Position numbers and translations under genes: made by a program
In this document: positions 7,101-13,989 of the stretch, in pieces
Layout: each line of letters begins with the position of its first letter
Position numbering within the stretch: the first letter of the stretch is position 1
Notes under the pieces: model-generated
Seen by the model: only the letters and a program-made list of their open reading frames with translations
Databases searched by the model: none
What the model was told of the DNA's origin: nothing
NCBI GenBank assembly: GCA_964567045.1
Contig: CAZMLE010000054.1
Coordinates: 1-25,100 of the forward strand
Direction of reading: 5' to 3'
Source of the DNA: JAFNGF01 sp964567045
Lineage (GTDB): Bacteria > Planctomycetota > Phycisphaerae > Sedimentisphaerales > Anaerobacaceae
Length of the DNA stretch: 25,100 nucleotides

Positions 7101-8744
7101 TTATTGGGCCTTTACAGATTCCCATTGCTCTAAAAGATTGTTTGTGGCTTTTACAATCTGAGAGTTGGGATAATCAGCAAGTAGTTTTTGGCAGGTTTGG
7201 CGTATCATTACCGCAGCTTCATTCTTGGGAATGCTTCCCGAATTCGCCAATTTTTCGAAACAGCGAGCTAACAAAAAATGAGCAACATCGCAGAACTGAT
7301 AGTCAGGCCAATTGTCAATTACCGTTTGGAAATAGGTCCCTGCATAGTCGAATTCTCCGAGTGTCTCGTAACAGCGAGCCGCAAAATAGTAGGCCTGTGG
7401 GGTAATAGATGACTGGGGTAATTCGTTTATTATTCTTTGCCATATTGCTATAGCTTTTTGGAAATGCGATTTGCCCTCGGCGGTCTGGCCCTGGTTTTCG
7501 CAGCTAAAGGCCTTATTGTAATATTGCTCGCCCAGCATAAATATCGCAGTCGCCAGCTCTGGCTGGTCATTAAAATCGGCGATTAAGATATCAATCGTTT
7601 TCTCAGCAGCGCCGTAATTCCCAAGCCAAATATGCGTTTTTGCCATATCCATCTTTGCCCACATCGCCTGCACATCCTCTGGCCAGCGGTCGATAACGTA
7701 CTGGTCAAGCTCATTCGCCCGGCCGTAGTTTGCTAACTTGCGATACTCCCAGGCCGTATCGTGAATGGCCCTGGCTATATGTTCACTCCAGGAAAAATCA
7801 GCAATTAATTTCTCAACAGCAGCTTCGGCGCTGGGGGCATCTGCGAGAGCCAGATATGACTTTATCAGGTCTGCCTGTGCCCATATAGCGTGCTCACCTT
7901 TGGGCCAGTTCGTCACGACATGCTTATAAAGCTGGTTTGCGTTCTCATATTTTTTCAGGTCGCGATAGTACTGCCCTGTGTCCCAGATAGCTCTGGCTAT
8001 TAATGGATTGTCGTTGAAGTTTGTAAGCAATTTCTCAACCGCAGCTTCAGCGGCAGTATCGTCACCTTGTGCAACATATGACTTTATCAAATCTGCCTGT
8101 GCCCACAACGCATGTTCGGCTTCGGGCCAGGTCTCTATCACAAGTTGATACAACGCATTAGCCTTTTTGTACCTCGGTGTGTAGCGATAATGCTGCGCTA
8201 CATCGTGAATGGCCCTTGCTATAAGGGCGTGCCCAGAATAATTGGTAAGTAATTTAGCAGTAGCAGCTTCAGCATTGGGCTCGTCACCTTGATCGACGTA
8301 ATACTTTGCGATATCCATTTGCCCCAGTACCGCGTAATCGCTGTGAGGCCACGTAGCTACCACATATTGGTCTAATTCGTTAGCTTTTTGGTGTTTATTT
8401 ACACAGCGATACCGATATGCTATGTCGTGAACCGCCTGAGCTATATCCTTGTGGCCTAAGAAGTTGGCAAGCAACTGCTCGTAGGCTGCTTCTGCTTCCG
8501 GCTGCCTGTTCCAGGCAATATAAAGGAAAGTAAGACTCTTTTGCGCCTGCAAGGCATAATCGGTTCCCGGATTGTCTTTTATAACTTGCTTATAGATTGC
8601 CTCAGTCTGCTGGTAGTCGCCGTTCTTGAATAAAGTCTCTGCCTGTTCAAGCTGAGCAGGGGCACCACCAAAAGAAAATGAGCTTAGCGTAAATAGCAGC
8701 AAAAGACATAAGAACCAGATGCTCGGCGAATATTTCGTGACCAT
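7101..8744 (-). CDS. Exported tetratricopeptide-repeat protein
   Basis: The frame is open back to a TTG at 8762, but the ATG at 8742-8744 has GGAGG six bases upstream and gives 547 residues with a clean signal peptide (about 1-24). The rest is all-helical. A unit of about 74 residues recurs roughly five times, with signatures such as IARAIHDTA-YR, ANELDQYVI-WP and AEAAVEKLL-NF; each unit looks like two TPR-type hairpins. The C-terminal part has more ordinary TPRs (YYFAARCYETLGEFDYAGTYF). TPR proteins scaffold other proteins, and this is the first gene of a three-gene unit. The near-identical units suggest recent internal duplication. No catalytic motif is seen. Confidence 0.82.
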   Translation of the reverse strand: MVTKYSPSIWFLCLLLLFTLSSFSFGGAPAQLEQAETLFKNGDYQQTEAIYKQVIKDNPGTDYALQAQKSLTFLYIAWNRQPEAEAAYEQLLANFLGHKDIAQAVHDIAYRYRCVNKHQKANELDQYVVATWPHSDYAVLGQMDIAKYYVDQGDEPNAEAATAKLLTNYSGHALIARAIHDVAQHYRYTPRYKKANALYQLVIETWPEAEHALWAQADLIKSYVAQGDDTAAEAAVEKLLTNFNDNPLIARAIWDTGQYYRDLKKYENANQLYKHVVTNWPKGEHAIWAQADLIKSYLALADAPSAEAAVEKLIADFSWSEHIARAIHDTAWEYRKLANYGRANELDQYVIDRWPEDVQAMWAKMDMAKTHIWLGNYGAAEKTIDILIADFNDQPELATAIFMLGEQYYNKAFSCENQGQTAEGKSHFQKAIAIWQRIINELPQSSITPQAYYFAARCYETLGEFDYAGTYFQTVIDNWPDYQFCDVAHFLLARCFEKLANSGSIPKNEAAVMIRQTCQKLLADYPNSQIVKATNNLLEQWESVKAQ

Positions 8745-8928
8745 AGCGTACCTCCTGCGCAATTGCGCTTACGTTAAGGTTGCCCGATCAACGGTGGCAT
8801 GCCTGGCTGATTACTCTATTTTTCGCCTCTTGATTTGAGCAGAATCAACGATGCTTATATGTTGTAGTCTCGCTGGAGAGTCTATCTATACCTAAGATTA
8901 CCCCCCCCACAGCGCAATTGCCAAGAAA

Positions 8929-8952
8929 ATTTTTTGAAAAATTTCAAAAAAT
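8929..8952. promoter_or_regulatory. Perfect AT-rich palindrome upstream of the TPR operon
   Basis: ATTTTTTGAAA and TTTCAAAAAAT form a perfect 11-base inverted repeat with a two-base spacer, about 185 bases before the TPR gene start and just before the small transcription-unit candidate on the plus strand. It could be an operator or a weak bidirectional terminator; the sequence alone does not decide. Confidence 0.35.
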
Positions 8953-8998
8953 CTTCGGCGATGTCTAAGATTATTCTTGCGTGTGCTTGATGCTTCCT

Positions 8999-9129
8999 AT
9001 GAGTGATGAAAAACGGATAATACTTCTGCTATGATAAGCCCACATACAGGTTTAGATATAGAAAAGGTTTTTGCTGGAGACCGTGCCCTGAACATAGTTG
9101 AAGGGACAGGTTCCACGACCGTGCAGTAG
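8999..9129 (+). other. Two overlapping micro-ORFs ahead of a terminator
   Basis: An 11-codon frame (8999-9034, MSDEKRIILLL) ends in an ATGA overlap with a 32-codon frame (9031-9129, starting MISPHTGLDIEK). A strong intrinsic terminator follows 34 bases later. No Shine-Dalgarno is seen before either ATG, and neither peptide resembles a known family. The unit may instead be a small RNA in which the frames are chance. Confidence 0.22.
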
Positions 9130-9162
9130 TACCCTAAGAGTTGGCTACTGACCACACACCAC

Positions 9163-9199
9163 AAAGGGCTGGCAGGCTGCGGTGCTGTCAGCCCTTTTT
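9163..9199 (+). terminator. Strong intrinsic terminator
   Basis: AAAGGGCTGGCAG (9163-9175) pairs with CTGTCAGCCCTTT (9185-9197) through 13 positions with a single G-U pair. The loop is nine bases, and the stem runs into a T tract. It reads best on the plus strand, implying a short plus-strand transcript upstream, where no normal gene is present. Confidence 0.75.
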
Positions 9200-9226
9200 C
9201 TGGCCCCTTTTTTGTTGAAAATTCAC

Positions 9227-9255
9227 TTGACGCCCTGCTCCCCGCTGTGTATGAT
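9227..9255 (+). promoter_or_regulatory. Sigma-70-type promoter
   Basis: TTGACG (9227-9232), a 17-base spacer and TATGAT (9250-9255) make a near-consensus promoter just after the terminator. AAAGGA (9274-9279) then leads to an ATG at 9291. It would transcribe the repeat tract that follows. Confidence 0.6.
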
Positions 9256-9290
9256 ACGTATATAACTAAATTGAAAGGAATCGTGACAGT

Positions 9291-9407
9291 ATGAGGCAAG
9301 AAAACGGCAGGCAGAAGCTTGCCCGCCATCAGCGTGGCGGGACAGGAAACAGAAATATGACAAACAGGGAGAGTTGGGCTTTTCAGGCAAAACAAGGCCA
9401 ATTTTGA
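9291..9407 (+). CDS. Possible 38-residue peptide running into a repeat tract
   Basis: The ATG has AAAGGA 11 bases upstream and a good promoter, so expression is plausible. The peptide is basic and polar (MRQENGRQKLARHQRGG at the start). Its end, QAKQGQF, comes from the first copy of the repeat tract described next. No family is recognised. It may be the remains of a longer gene or part of a dispersed element. Confidence 0.25.
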   Translation: MRQENGRQKLARHQRGGTGNRNMTNRESWAFQAKQGQF

Positions 9408-9600
9408 CAGGCTTTTATGCAAAACAAAGCCAATTTCCGCGAAGGCCAAATAAATGCAAGCTCCCTAATAACAAAGGATTATGAAAATGAATCCGCCTTC
9501 AGAGTCCAGCAAAACAAACCCAATCAAACCCAATTTCCACTGGGGTGTAAAATGGACGCGAACCTATTTGTAGAAAAAGACTTACGAAAATGCTTCCCAA
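9384..9600 (+). repeat. Degenerate tandem repeat tract (QNKANF-type)
   Basis: CAAAACAAnnCCAAT recurs at about 9387, 9419 and 9510, and the last two copies extend into similar tails ending in GAAAATG (about 9482 and 9586). The repeat unit is therefore about 100 bases. Translated on the plus strand it gives phrases such as MQNKANFREGQ and QQNKPNQTQF. I recall these as recurrent conceptual translations in planctomycete genomes. I treat the tract as a dispersed repeat, not a protein gene, although a frame is open over it. Confidence 0.5.
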
Positions 9601-9702
9601 AATTAGCGAAATTCACAATTACTCGGATGCTGAGGCCCGCAGCGTGTCCGACGACTATGGGCTATAATGGACGTACAATCCCGCTTTTTACCAAAAGAAA
9701 AC

Positions 9703-9776
9703 CGCGCCCGGCAGGGCTCGAACCTGCAACCTTCGGATTCGAAGTCCGGCACTCTATCCAGTTGAGCTACGGGCGC
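9703..9776 (-). tRNA. tRNA-Arg (anticodon TCG)
   Basis: On the minus strand the acceptor GCGCCCG (9770-9776) pairs with CGGGCGC (9704-9710), with discriminator G at 9703. The D arm reads AGCTCAACTGGATAGAGT. The anticodon stem CCGGA/TCCG encloses the loop CTTCGAA, giving anticodon TCG. The T arm is GCAGG-TTCGAGC-CCTGC. The molecule is 74 bases and complete. CCA is not encoded, and a T-rich stretch follows the 3' end. Confidence 0.95.
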
Positions 9777-10021
9777 AAACAAACTCACCTCACACACAGC
9801 CAAAATCATGCCCATTACAGGGCTGTTTTGGCCAATACGATTCCGCTCACAATTAACTGTGCGTTGTGCTTTTCAAGCCATACAATATGCACGATGGTAA
9901 CCTACGTCAAACCAAAATTGCGTTCTAAGCGCAGAGGAATGGACCCCGCATATCACAAATGAGCACCTGCGTCCGCCGGATGGTCTCATTCCTTGCGCGG
10001 CAGATCATTGGCAAAATGTTC

Positions 10022-10050
10022 TTGTCTTTTGGTTCGCGGTTGAATATAAT
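10022..10050 (+). promoter_or_regulatory. Sigma-70-type promoter of the secreted-protein gene
   Basis: TTGTCT (10022-10027), a 17-base spacer and a perfect TATAAT (10045-10050) lie 61 bases before the start codon of the next gene. No operator-like palindrome is seen around it. Confidence 0.72.
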
Positions 10051-10110
10051 ATTAGAGTGCTGCCGCAATTAAGCTGGGAGCAGCACAAGTATTTATGACG
10101 AGGGCTAACG

Positions 10111-10749
10111 ATGAAAAGCCTGCTTTATGGCATATTGGCTGTATGGGCCGCAATAGCCTGCGTTAGTTTTGCCGCCCCGGAGCCGGCCATAGTGCCGAGG
10201 CCGGGGGAGTGGACGGTCGACGTAACATTTGAGCATCCGGAACAAATCGTGCTGCAGCGGACCGCTGACAGCAAGCCGGAACGGTTCTGGTACACCATAA
10301 TAACGCTCACCAATAACAGCGACCAGGACGCCGATTTCTACCCAAAATGCGAGCTAATGACGGATACCTTCCAAATCATACCCGCTGGCAGAAATGTGCC
10401 ACCGGCGGTTTTTGAGCTAATAAAAACGCGACATCAAAGCAAATACCCATTTCTGGAACGCCTGGAAAAGGCCGACAATAAGATACTGCAGGGCGAAGAT
10501 CACGCTAAGGACCTCGCCATTATCTGGCCCGACTTTGATGCGCAAGCTACCGGCATTAAAGTGTTTATAACAGGCCTGAGCAACGAGACCGCGGTCATCG
10601 ACCATCCGATCCAAAAGGACGAGGCCGGCCAGCCGGCCAAAGTTTTCCTGCGAAAAACGCTTCAGTTAAGCTACGCCCTGGAGGGCGACCCAGCCCTAAG
10701 GCCTTATTTGAAGGTAGCTTATAAAGACCAGACCTGGGTAATGCGGTAG
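10111..10749 (+). CDS. Secreted protein of unknown function
   Basis: The 212-residue protein starts at an ATG with GAGGG six bases upstream. It has a signal peptide (MKSLLYGILAVWAAIACVSFA, cleavage near residue 21-22). The mature part looks like an all-beta domain, with the phrases FWYTIITLTNNSDQDADFYPKCELMTDTFQIIP and, later, ITGLSNETAVIDHP and KVFLRKTLQLSYALEGDP. I recall similar secreted proteins in planctomycetes but no assigned function. It stands alone with its own promoter and a repeat-rich spacer after it. It is probably periplasmic or exported. No catalytic motif is visible. Confidence 0.78.
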   Translation: MKSLLYGILAVWAAIACVSFAAPEPAIVPRPGEWTVDVTFEHPEQIVLQRTADSKPERFWYTIITLTNNSDQDADFYPKCELMTDTFQIIPAGRNVPPAVFELIKTRHQSKYPFLERLEKADNKILQGEDHAKDLAIIWPDFDAQATGIKVFITGLSNETAVIDHPIQKDEAGQPAKVFLRKTLQLSYALEGDPALRPYLKVAYKDQTWVMR

Positions 10750-11376
10750 TAGTTCGTGTCCCGCCGCTCGTCGCCCGTCGCTCGTGATCGCGGGTCAAAA
10801 TAGAGAATTTCGGCGATTGATTTTCAGACCACCATTCCGGACTTAGCCCATCGTCTTTTAGGGGTTGTCGGGCACCTTGCGTTTGGACACCTGGTTGTTA
10901 AGACTTTTGGCAAAAATTTTTATAAGTGCTTATCTGACAAGGGCATAAGTCCAAAAGTGAAAAAGTCCAAAAATGAGCAGAAATGCGCAGAAATTTACAG
11001 AAATGCGCACGTTTTGACCAGAAATGAACAAGAAACGCGCACTTTTTAACACGTCTACAAAATTGTATTTGACTTTTCCAAAGAGGTTGGATTTCTGGCA
11101 CGCAACTTGCCCAGGACAGACTCAGACACGGATTTCCACGGACTTGAACGCGGATTAACACGGACTGGAATCGTGGCTCGCGATCGTGAGGTGTGAAGCG
11201 TATGTGCCTAAGCCGACCCTCGATCCTCATACCCAATACGCACGACGGAGTGGGAAAAAAGTGTGTACTTTTCTTTGTGTGAGTTTAGGGTAGAATGGAT
11301 TAGGAAATCTCAGTGCGGTTTTTGTCTTCAAAAAGTGGTAAGGCGAAAGGCAATATCCCTTGATGGGAGCCAAATA
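10750..11376 (+). other. Repeat-rich spacer before the four-gene cassette
   Basis: No gene is supported. It holds a CGTCGCTCGTG-type GC tract just after 10750, a 14-base direct repeat AAGTCCAAAA(G/A)TGA (10947 and 10963), CAGAAATnnn units at 10978, 10988, 10998 and 11019, and two 22-base tandem units beginning CACGGATT/CGCGGATT at 11127 and 11149. The cassette promoter must lie near its 3' end, but I cannot fix it; TAGAAT at 11291-11296 is one possible -10. Confidence 0.55.
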
Positions 11377-12021
11377 ATGAAAATCTCGTTTGACGAAGGC
11401 ATTTATACTTCGGTGTCACTCACTAAACTGACTATCTTCGCAATATCCAGGATAGCCAAAAATGGCGAAGAATGTGCATACGAGAGAGTTGTCAAAGAGT
11501 GCTTTACTCTGTTCCCGAAGCGTTTTGCCCTGCAAAGGTACCAGGAATGGCCCGATGGAGCGAGAATTAAGATTGAGATATTGCGGTGTCGGGATAATGG
11601 GTGGGTCACCGGGAATGAGAAAAATGGATTTCAAATTACCTCTGAGGGAAGAAGGGTTGCTGAGGAGGTCTTAATAGAATTGCAACGAGGCCCGGCTAAG
11701 AAATTTCGTCCTACACAAACTCGTGATCGTGGTGACACTGTAATTAGCTACTTAAAGAAAAGTGACGCCTATCAAAAATATAAAGAGAACAAAGAAACCT
11801 TCGTTATTAGTGAAGAGGAGTTCAGAAGGTTACTCGTCGCAACATTTGAGACTCCGCCGCGAGTCCTTGAACAGAACCTTAACTATTGTCTTAATCTGTG
11901 CAACGAATATGGAGAGAAACAACTCCTTGAATTTCTGACAAAATGTGGCGAACAAAAGTCATCGCTACTAAAAAGTTGGACGAAACGCCGAAAAATTAAA
12001 CGCCGGAGACCTAAACGATGA
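11377..12021 (+). CDS. Winged-helix-like protein, first gene of the GHKL cassette
   Basis: I chose the ATG at 11377 (GGGAG eight bases upstream, 214 residues) over the GTG at 11263, which adds 38 poorly coding residues. The N-terminal 100 residues look like a wHTH fold: helices LTKLTIFAISRIAKNG and YERVVKECFTLFP, then a wing with GWVTGNEKNGFQITSEGRRVAEEV, the layout of small transcription-regulator-like domains. The C-terminal half is helical (EEEFRRLLVATFETPPRVLEQ) and ends in a very basic tail (KSWTKRRKIKRRRPKR), suggesting nucleic-acid contact. It overlaps the ATPase gene by four bases, so the two are translationally coupled. I do not recognise a named family; a DNA-binding or adaptor role is inference. 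Confidence 0.7.
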   Translation: MKISFDEGIYTSVSLTKLTIFAISRIAKNGEECAYERVVKECFTLFPKRFALQRYQEWPDGARIKIEILRCRDNGWVTGNEKNGFQITSEGRRVAEEVLIELQRGPAKKFRPTQTRDRGDTVISYLKKSDAYQKYKENKETFVISEEEFRRLLVATFETPPRVLEQNLNYCLNLCNEYGEKQLLEFLTKCGEQKSSLLKSWTKRRKIKRRRPKR

Positions 12022-13925
12022 ACGAAAGAAAGTTTGAGAAAGCTCGACCAATTCCTATGGACACAGCCAGAGTGCAGAAACAATCGACGGCAACAATTCG
12101 TCATATTGTGGATGCGATAGTTGAGCTTCTGACAAACAGTGATGATAGTTATAGAAGACTCGAGGCGGATGGACACCGTACCTGGGGGGAAATAAAGATA
12201 TATGTTCGGAGGTTAAAAGGTGCCAGGTGTGAGAGGCTCGAAGTAATAGATTTCGCGGAGGGAATGGATGGGAACGAGCTCGAACAAGCGTTGACATTTG
12301 CTGGTGCCACCAGCGGTTTTGAGGAGCGAAGAAGCGTTAGAGGATTATTTGGTAGAGGATTGAAAGAAGTAATAACAGCTTTGGGAAAGGGGGAAATTTA
12401 TACTGTAAAGGATAACGAGTTATGTATTGCCAACGTCTGGTGGGATTCGAAGAAGGGACTAATGTATGAGCCACTTGAAAGCCCTTACACTCCAAGCAAA
12501 CAGGAAAGGGAAGAAATTGGGATTGTACAAGGTAATGGAACAGCCGTAAGAATAATCGTGACAAACGAAAAGATAAAGTGCCCTCTTCTTGGAAATTTTC
12601 TCGGGCAGATTTGTAATCATTATGCTCTTCGAGACATTAATTCTTCAAGAAATAGAAAAATTACCCTTGAGTTTGAATATGTGGAAAAAAAGACTGAAAA
12701 GATGGTAGAGACGATTTCATATGAAAGGCCGAAAACCAAGAAGACGATTTTTGAGAACACAATCGGAGTTCCTGGATACGGAGACCAAATACAAGTTATA
12801 ATCTATGAGAGCGAAGGGAAATTAGAAAATCCATATAATAATCCTCAGGCCAGAGCTGGTTTATTGATAAAAACTTCAGGTGCTATTTTAGATAATCAAC
12901 TTTTTAAATATCAGAGTGAATATGCTGGTCGTTTTTTCTTTGGAGAAGTTGTTTGCGAGGGACTGGCTGAAAGAATCAGGGAAGGAGACTGGGGAATAAT
13001 AACTCCAGATAGAACGGGGATTAACTGGCGTCATCAATACTGTGAGACTTTGAGAAGAAAGCTTGAAGATATTTTAGAACCCTATATCGAAGAAAAGAGG
13101 AAGCAACTTGAAGTAAAACCTACTACGGCGCCCTCAGAGAGAACAAAGAAAATGTTAATGAAAGTATGCTCGTTATTGAATCGACTTGTGAAAGAGGAAC
13201 TATCCGAAGTACCGCCCATAGACCGGCCAGGTAAAGAACCGTTGAAACAATTGACCATCATACCAGAAAAAGCAAACATTCAAACAGAAAGGATTTTTAG
13301 CGTTTATGCTCCACTCGACATTCTTGATAGCCCTTTATCAGAATACTACCAAGCAAAAGTAAAATCTGATAATCCATATATTCAAGTTCTTAATCCTATC
13401 GTAAGACTAAAAGTCAGCCGTAAATATCCAGACCTGTATTATGATGGGACCTTTATAGTCACGGGTAGCATAAAAGATGAAAAGGGAACGATTACCTGTA
13501 CATTAGGTGAGCATAGAGCAACTGCAGAAGTGAGAGTCGCCGAACTCAAACCAAGAGGCAAAAGAGGGAAACCTGAGCGTAAAGGCGGTTTTTTCCGCGA
13601 GATTAAAGCAGACAACAGAGAAAATCCTGACCAGCGAGCAAGCTATGATCAAAACAATGGAATAATCTGGATTTTTGTCAGATTTCCTGTTGTTGCAAGG
13701 TATTTAGACGAAAGTCTAAGTCCTGAGACGCTTGAAGGCAAAACAATGTTGGCAGAATTAGTAGGTGAAGTTTACTGTAGATTGACAGCAAGAGAAAAAA
13801 TTGAGAGAGGTATAGAATATATTACTTTAACTGACCCGATTGATAGCTTCTATCGTGCTGTAACCGATTTGCAGAAGAAATCTTTGCATCTAATTCACGA
13901 AGCTGTTTTCAAGCATACATTATAA
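12018..13925 (+). CDS. GHKL (MORC/Hsp90-like) ATPase
   Basis: The 635-residue protein has a Bergerat ATP-binding fold in its first 200 residues. The N-box is E36LLTNSDDS44 with the E-x3-N signature, the G1 box is D78FAEGM83, where the usual DxGxG has Ala for the first Gly, and the G2 box is GLFGRG (109-114). A transducer-like region follows. Residues about 360-440 contain a helical segment, and after it there is a beta-rich domain (RIFSVYAPLDIL, YDGTFIVTGSIKD). GHKL ATPases of the MORC/MutL/Hsp90 type use ATP-driven dimerisation to clamp DNA or proteins, and prokaryotic MORC-like forms are described in restriction-type conflict systems. No nuclease domain is evident here. It is coupled to the wHTH gene by ATGA. 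Confidence 0.85.
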   Translation: MNERKFEKARPIPMDTARVQKQSTATIRHIVDAIVELLTNSDDSYRRLEADGHRTWGEIKIYVRRLKGARCERLEVIDFAEGMDGNELEQALTFAGATSGFEERRSVRGLFGRGLKEVITALGKGEIYTVKDNELCIANVWWDSKKGLMYEPLESPYTPSKQEREEIGIVQGNGTAVRIIVTNEKIKCPLLGNFLGQICNHYALRDINSSRNRKITLEFEYVEKKTEKMVETISYERPKTKKTIFENTIGVPGYGDQIQVIIYESEGKLENPYNNPQARAGLLIKTSGAILDNQLFKYQSEYAGRFFFGEVVCEGLAERIREGDWGIITPDRTGINWRHQYCETLRRKLEDILEPYIEEKRKQLEVKPTTAPSERTKKMLMKVCSLLNRLVKEELSEVPPIDRPGKEPLKQLTIIPEKANIQTERIFSVYAPLDILDSPLSEYYQAKVKSDNPYIQVLNPIVRLKVSRKYPDLYYDGTFIVTGSIKDEKGTITCTLGEHRATAEVRVAELKPRGKRGKPERKGGFFREIKADNRENPDQRASYDQNNGIIWIFVRFPVVARYLDESLSPETLEGKTMLAELVGEVYCRLTAREKIERGIEYITLTDPIDSFYRAVTDLQKKSLHLIHEAVFKHTL

Positions 13926-13989
13926 CCATAGGTTGTAAAATCTCTTGTACCTCTCATAAAGTAAAATGAGCAAAACGAAATAAATTAAA

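Noticed and set aside
8997..9449. Minus-strand frame of 150 codons
   Set aside because: It runs antisense through the terminator, promoter and repeat start, with no ribosome site and no family likeness.
9417..9962. Plus-strand frame of 181 codons over the repeat tract and across the tRNA
   Set aside because: It is made of repeat translation and then reads antisense through the tRNA-Arg gene, so it cannot be a normal protein gene.
10947..11050. CRISPR-like array
   Set aside because: Units are 10-16 bases with no unique spacers of regular length and no cas genes.
10898..11236. Minus-strand frame of 112 codons before the cassette
   Set aside because: Its sequence is the translation of the CAGAAAT and CACGGATT repeats; no start signal.
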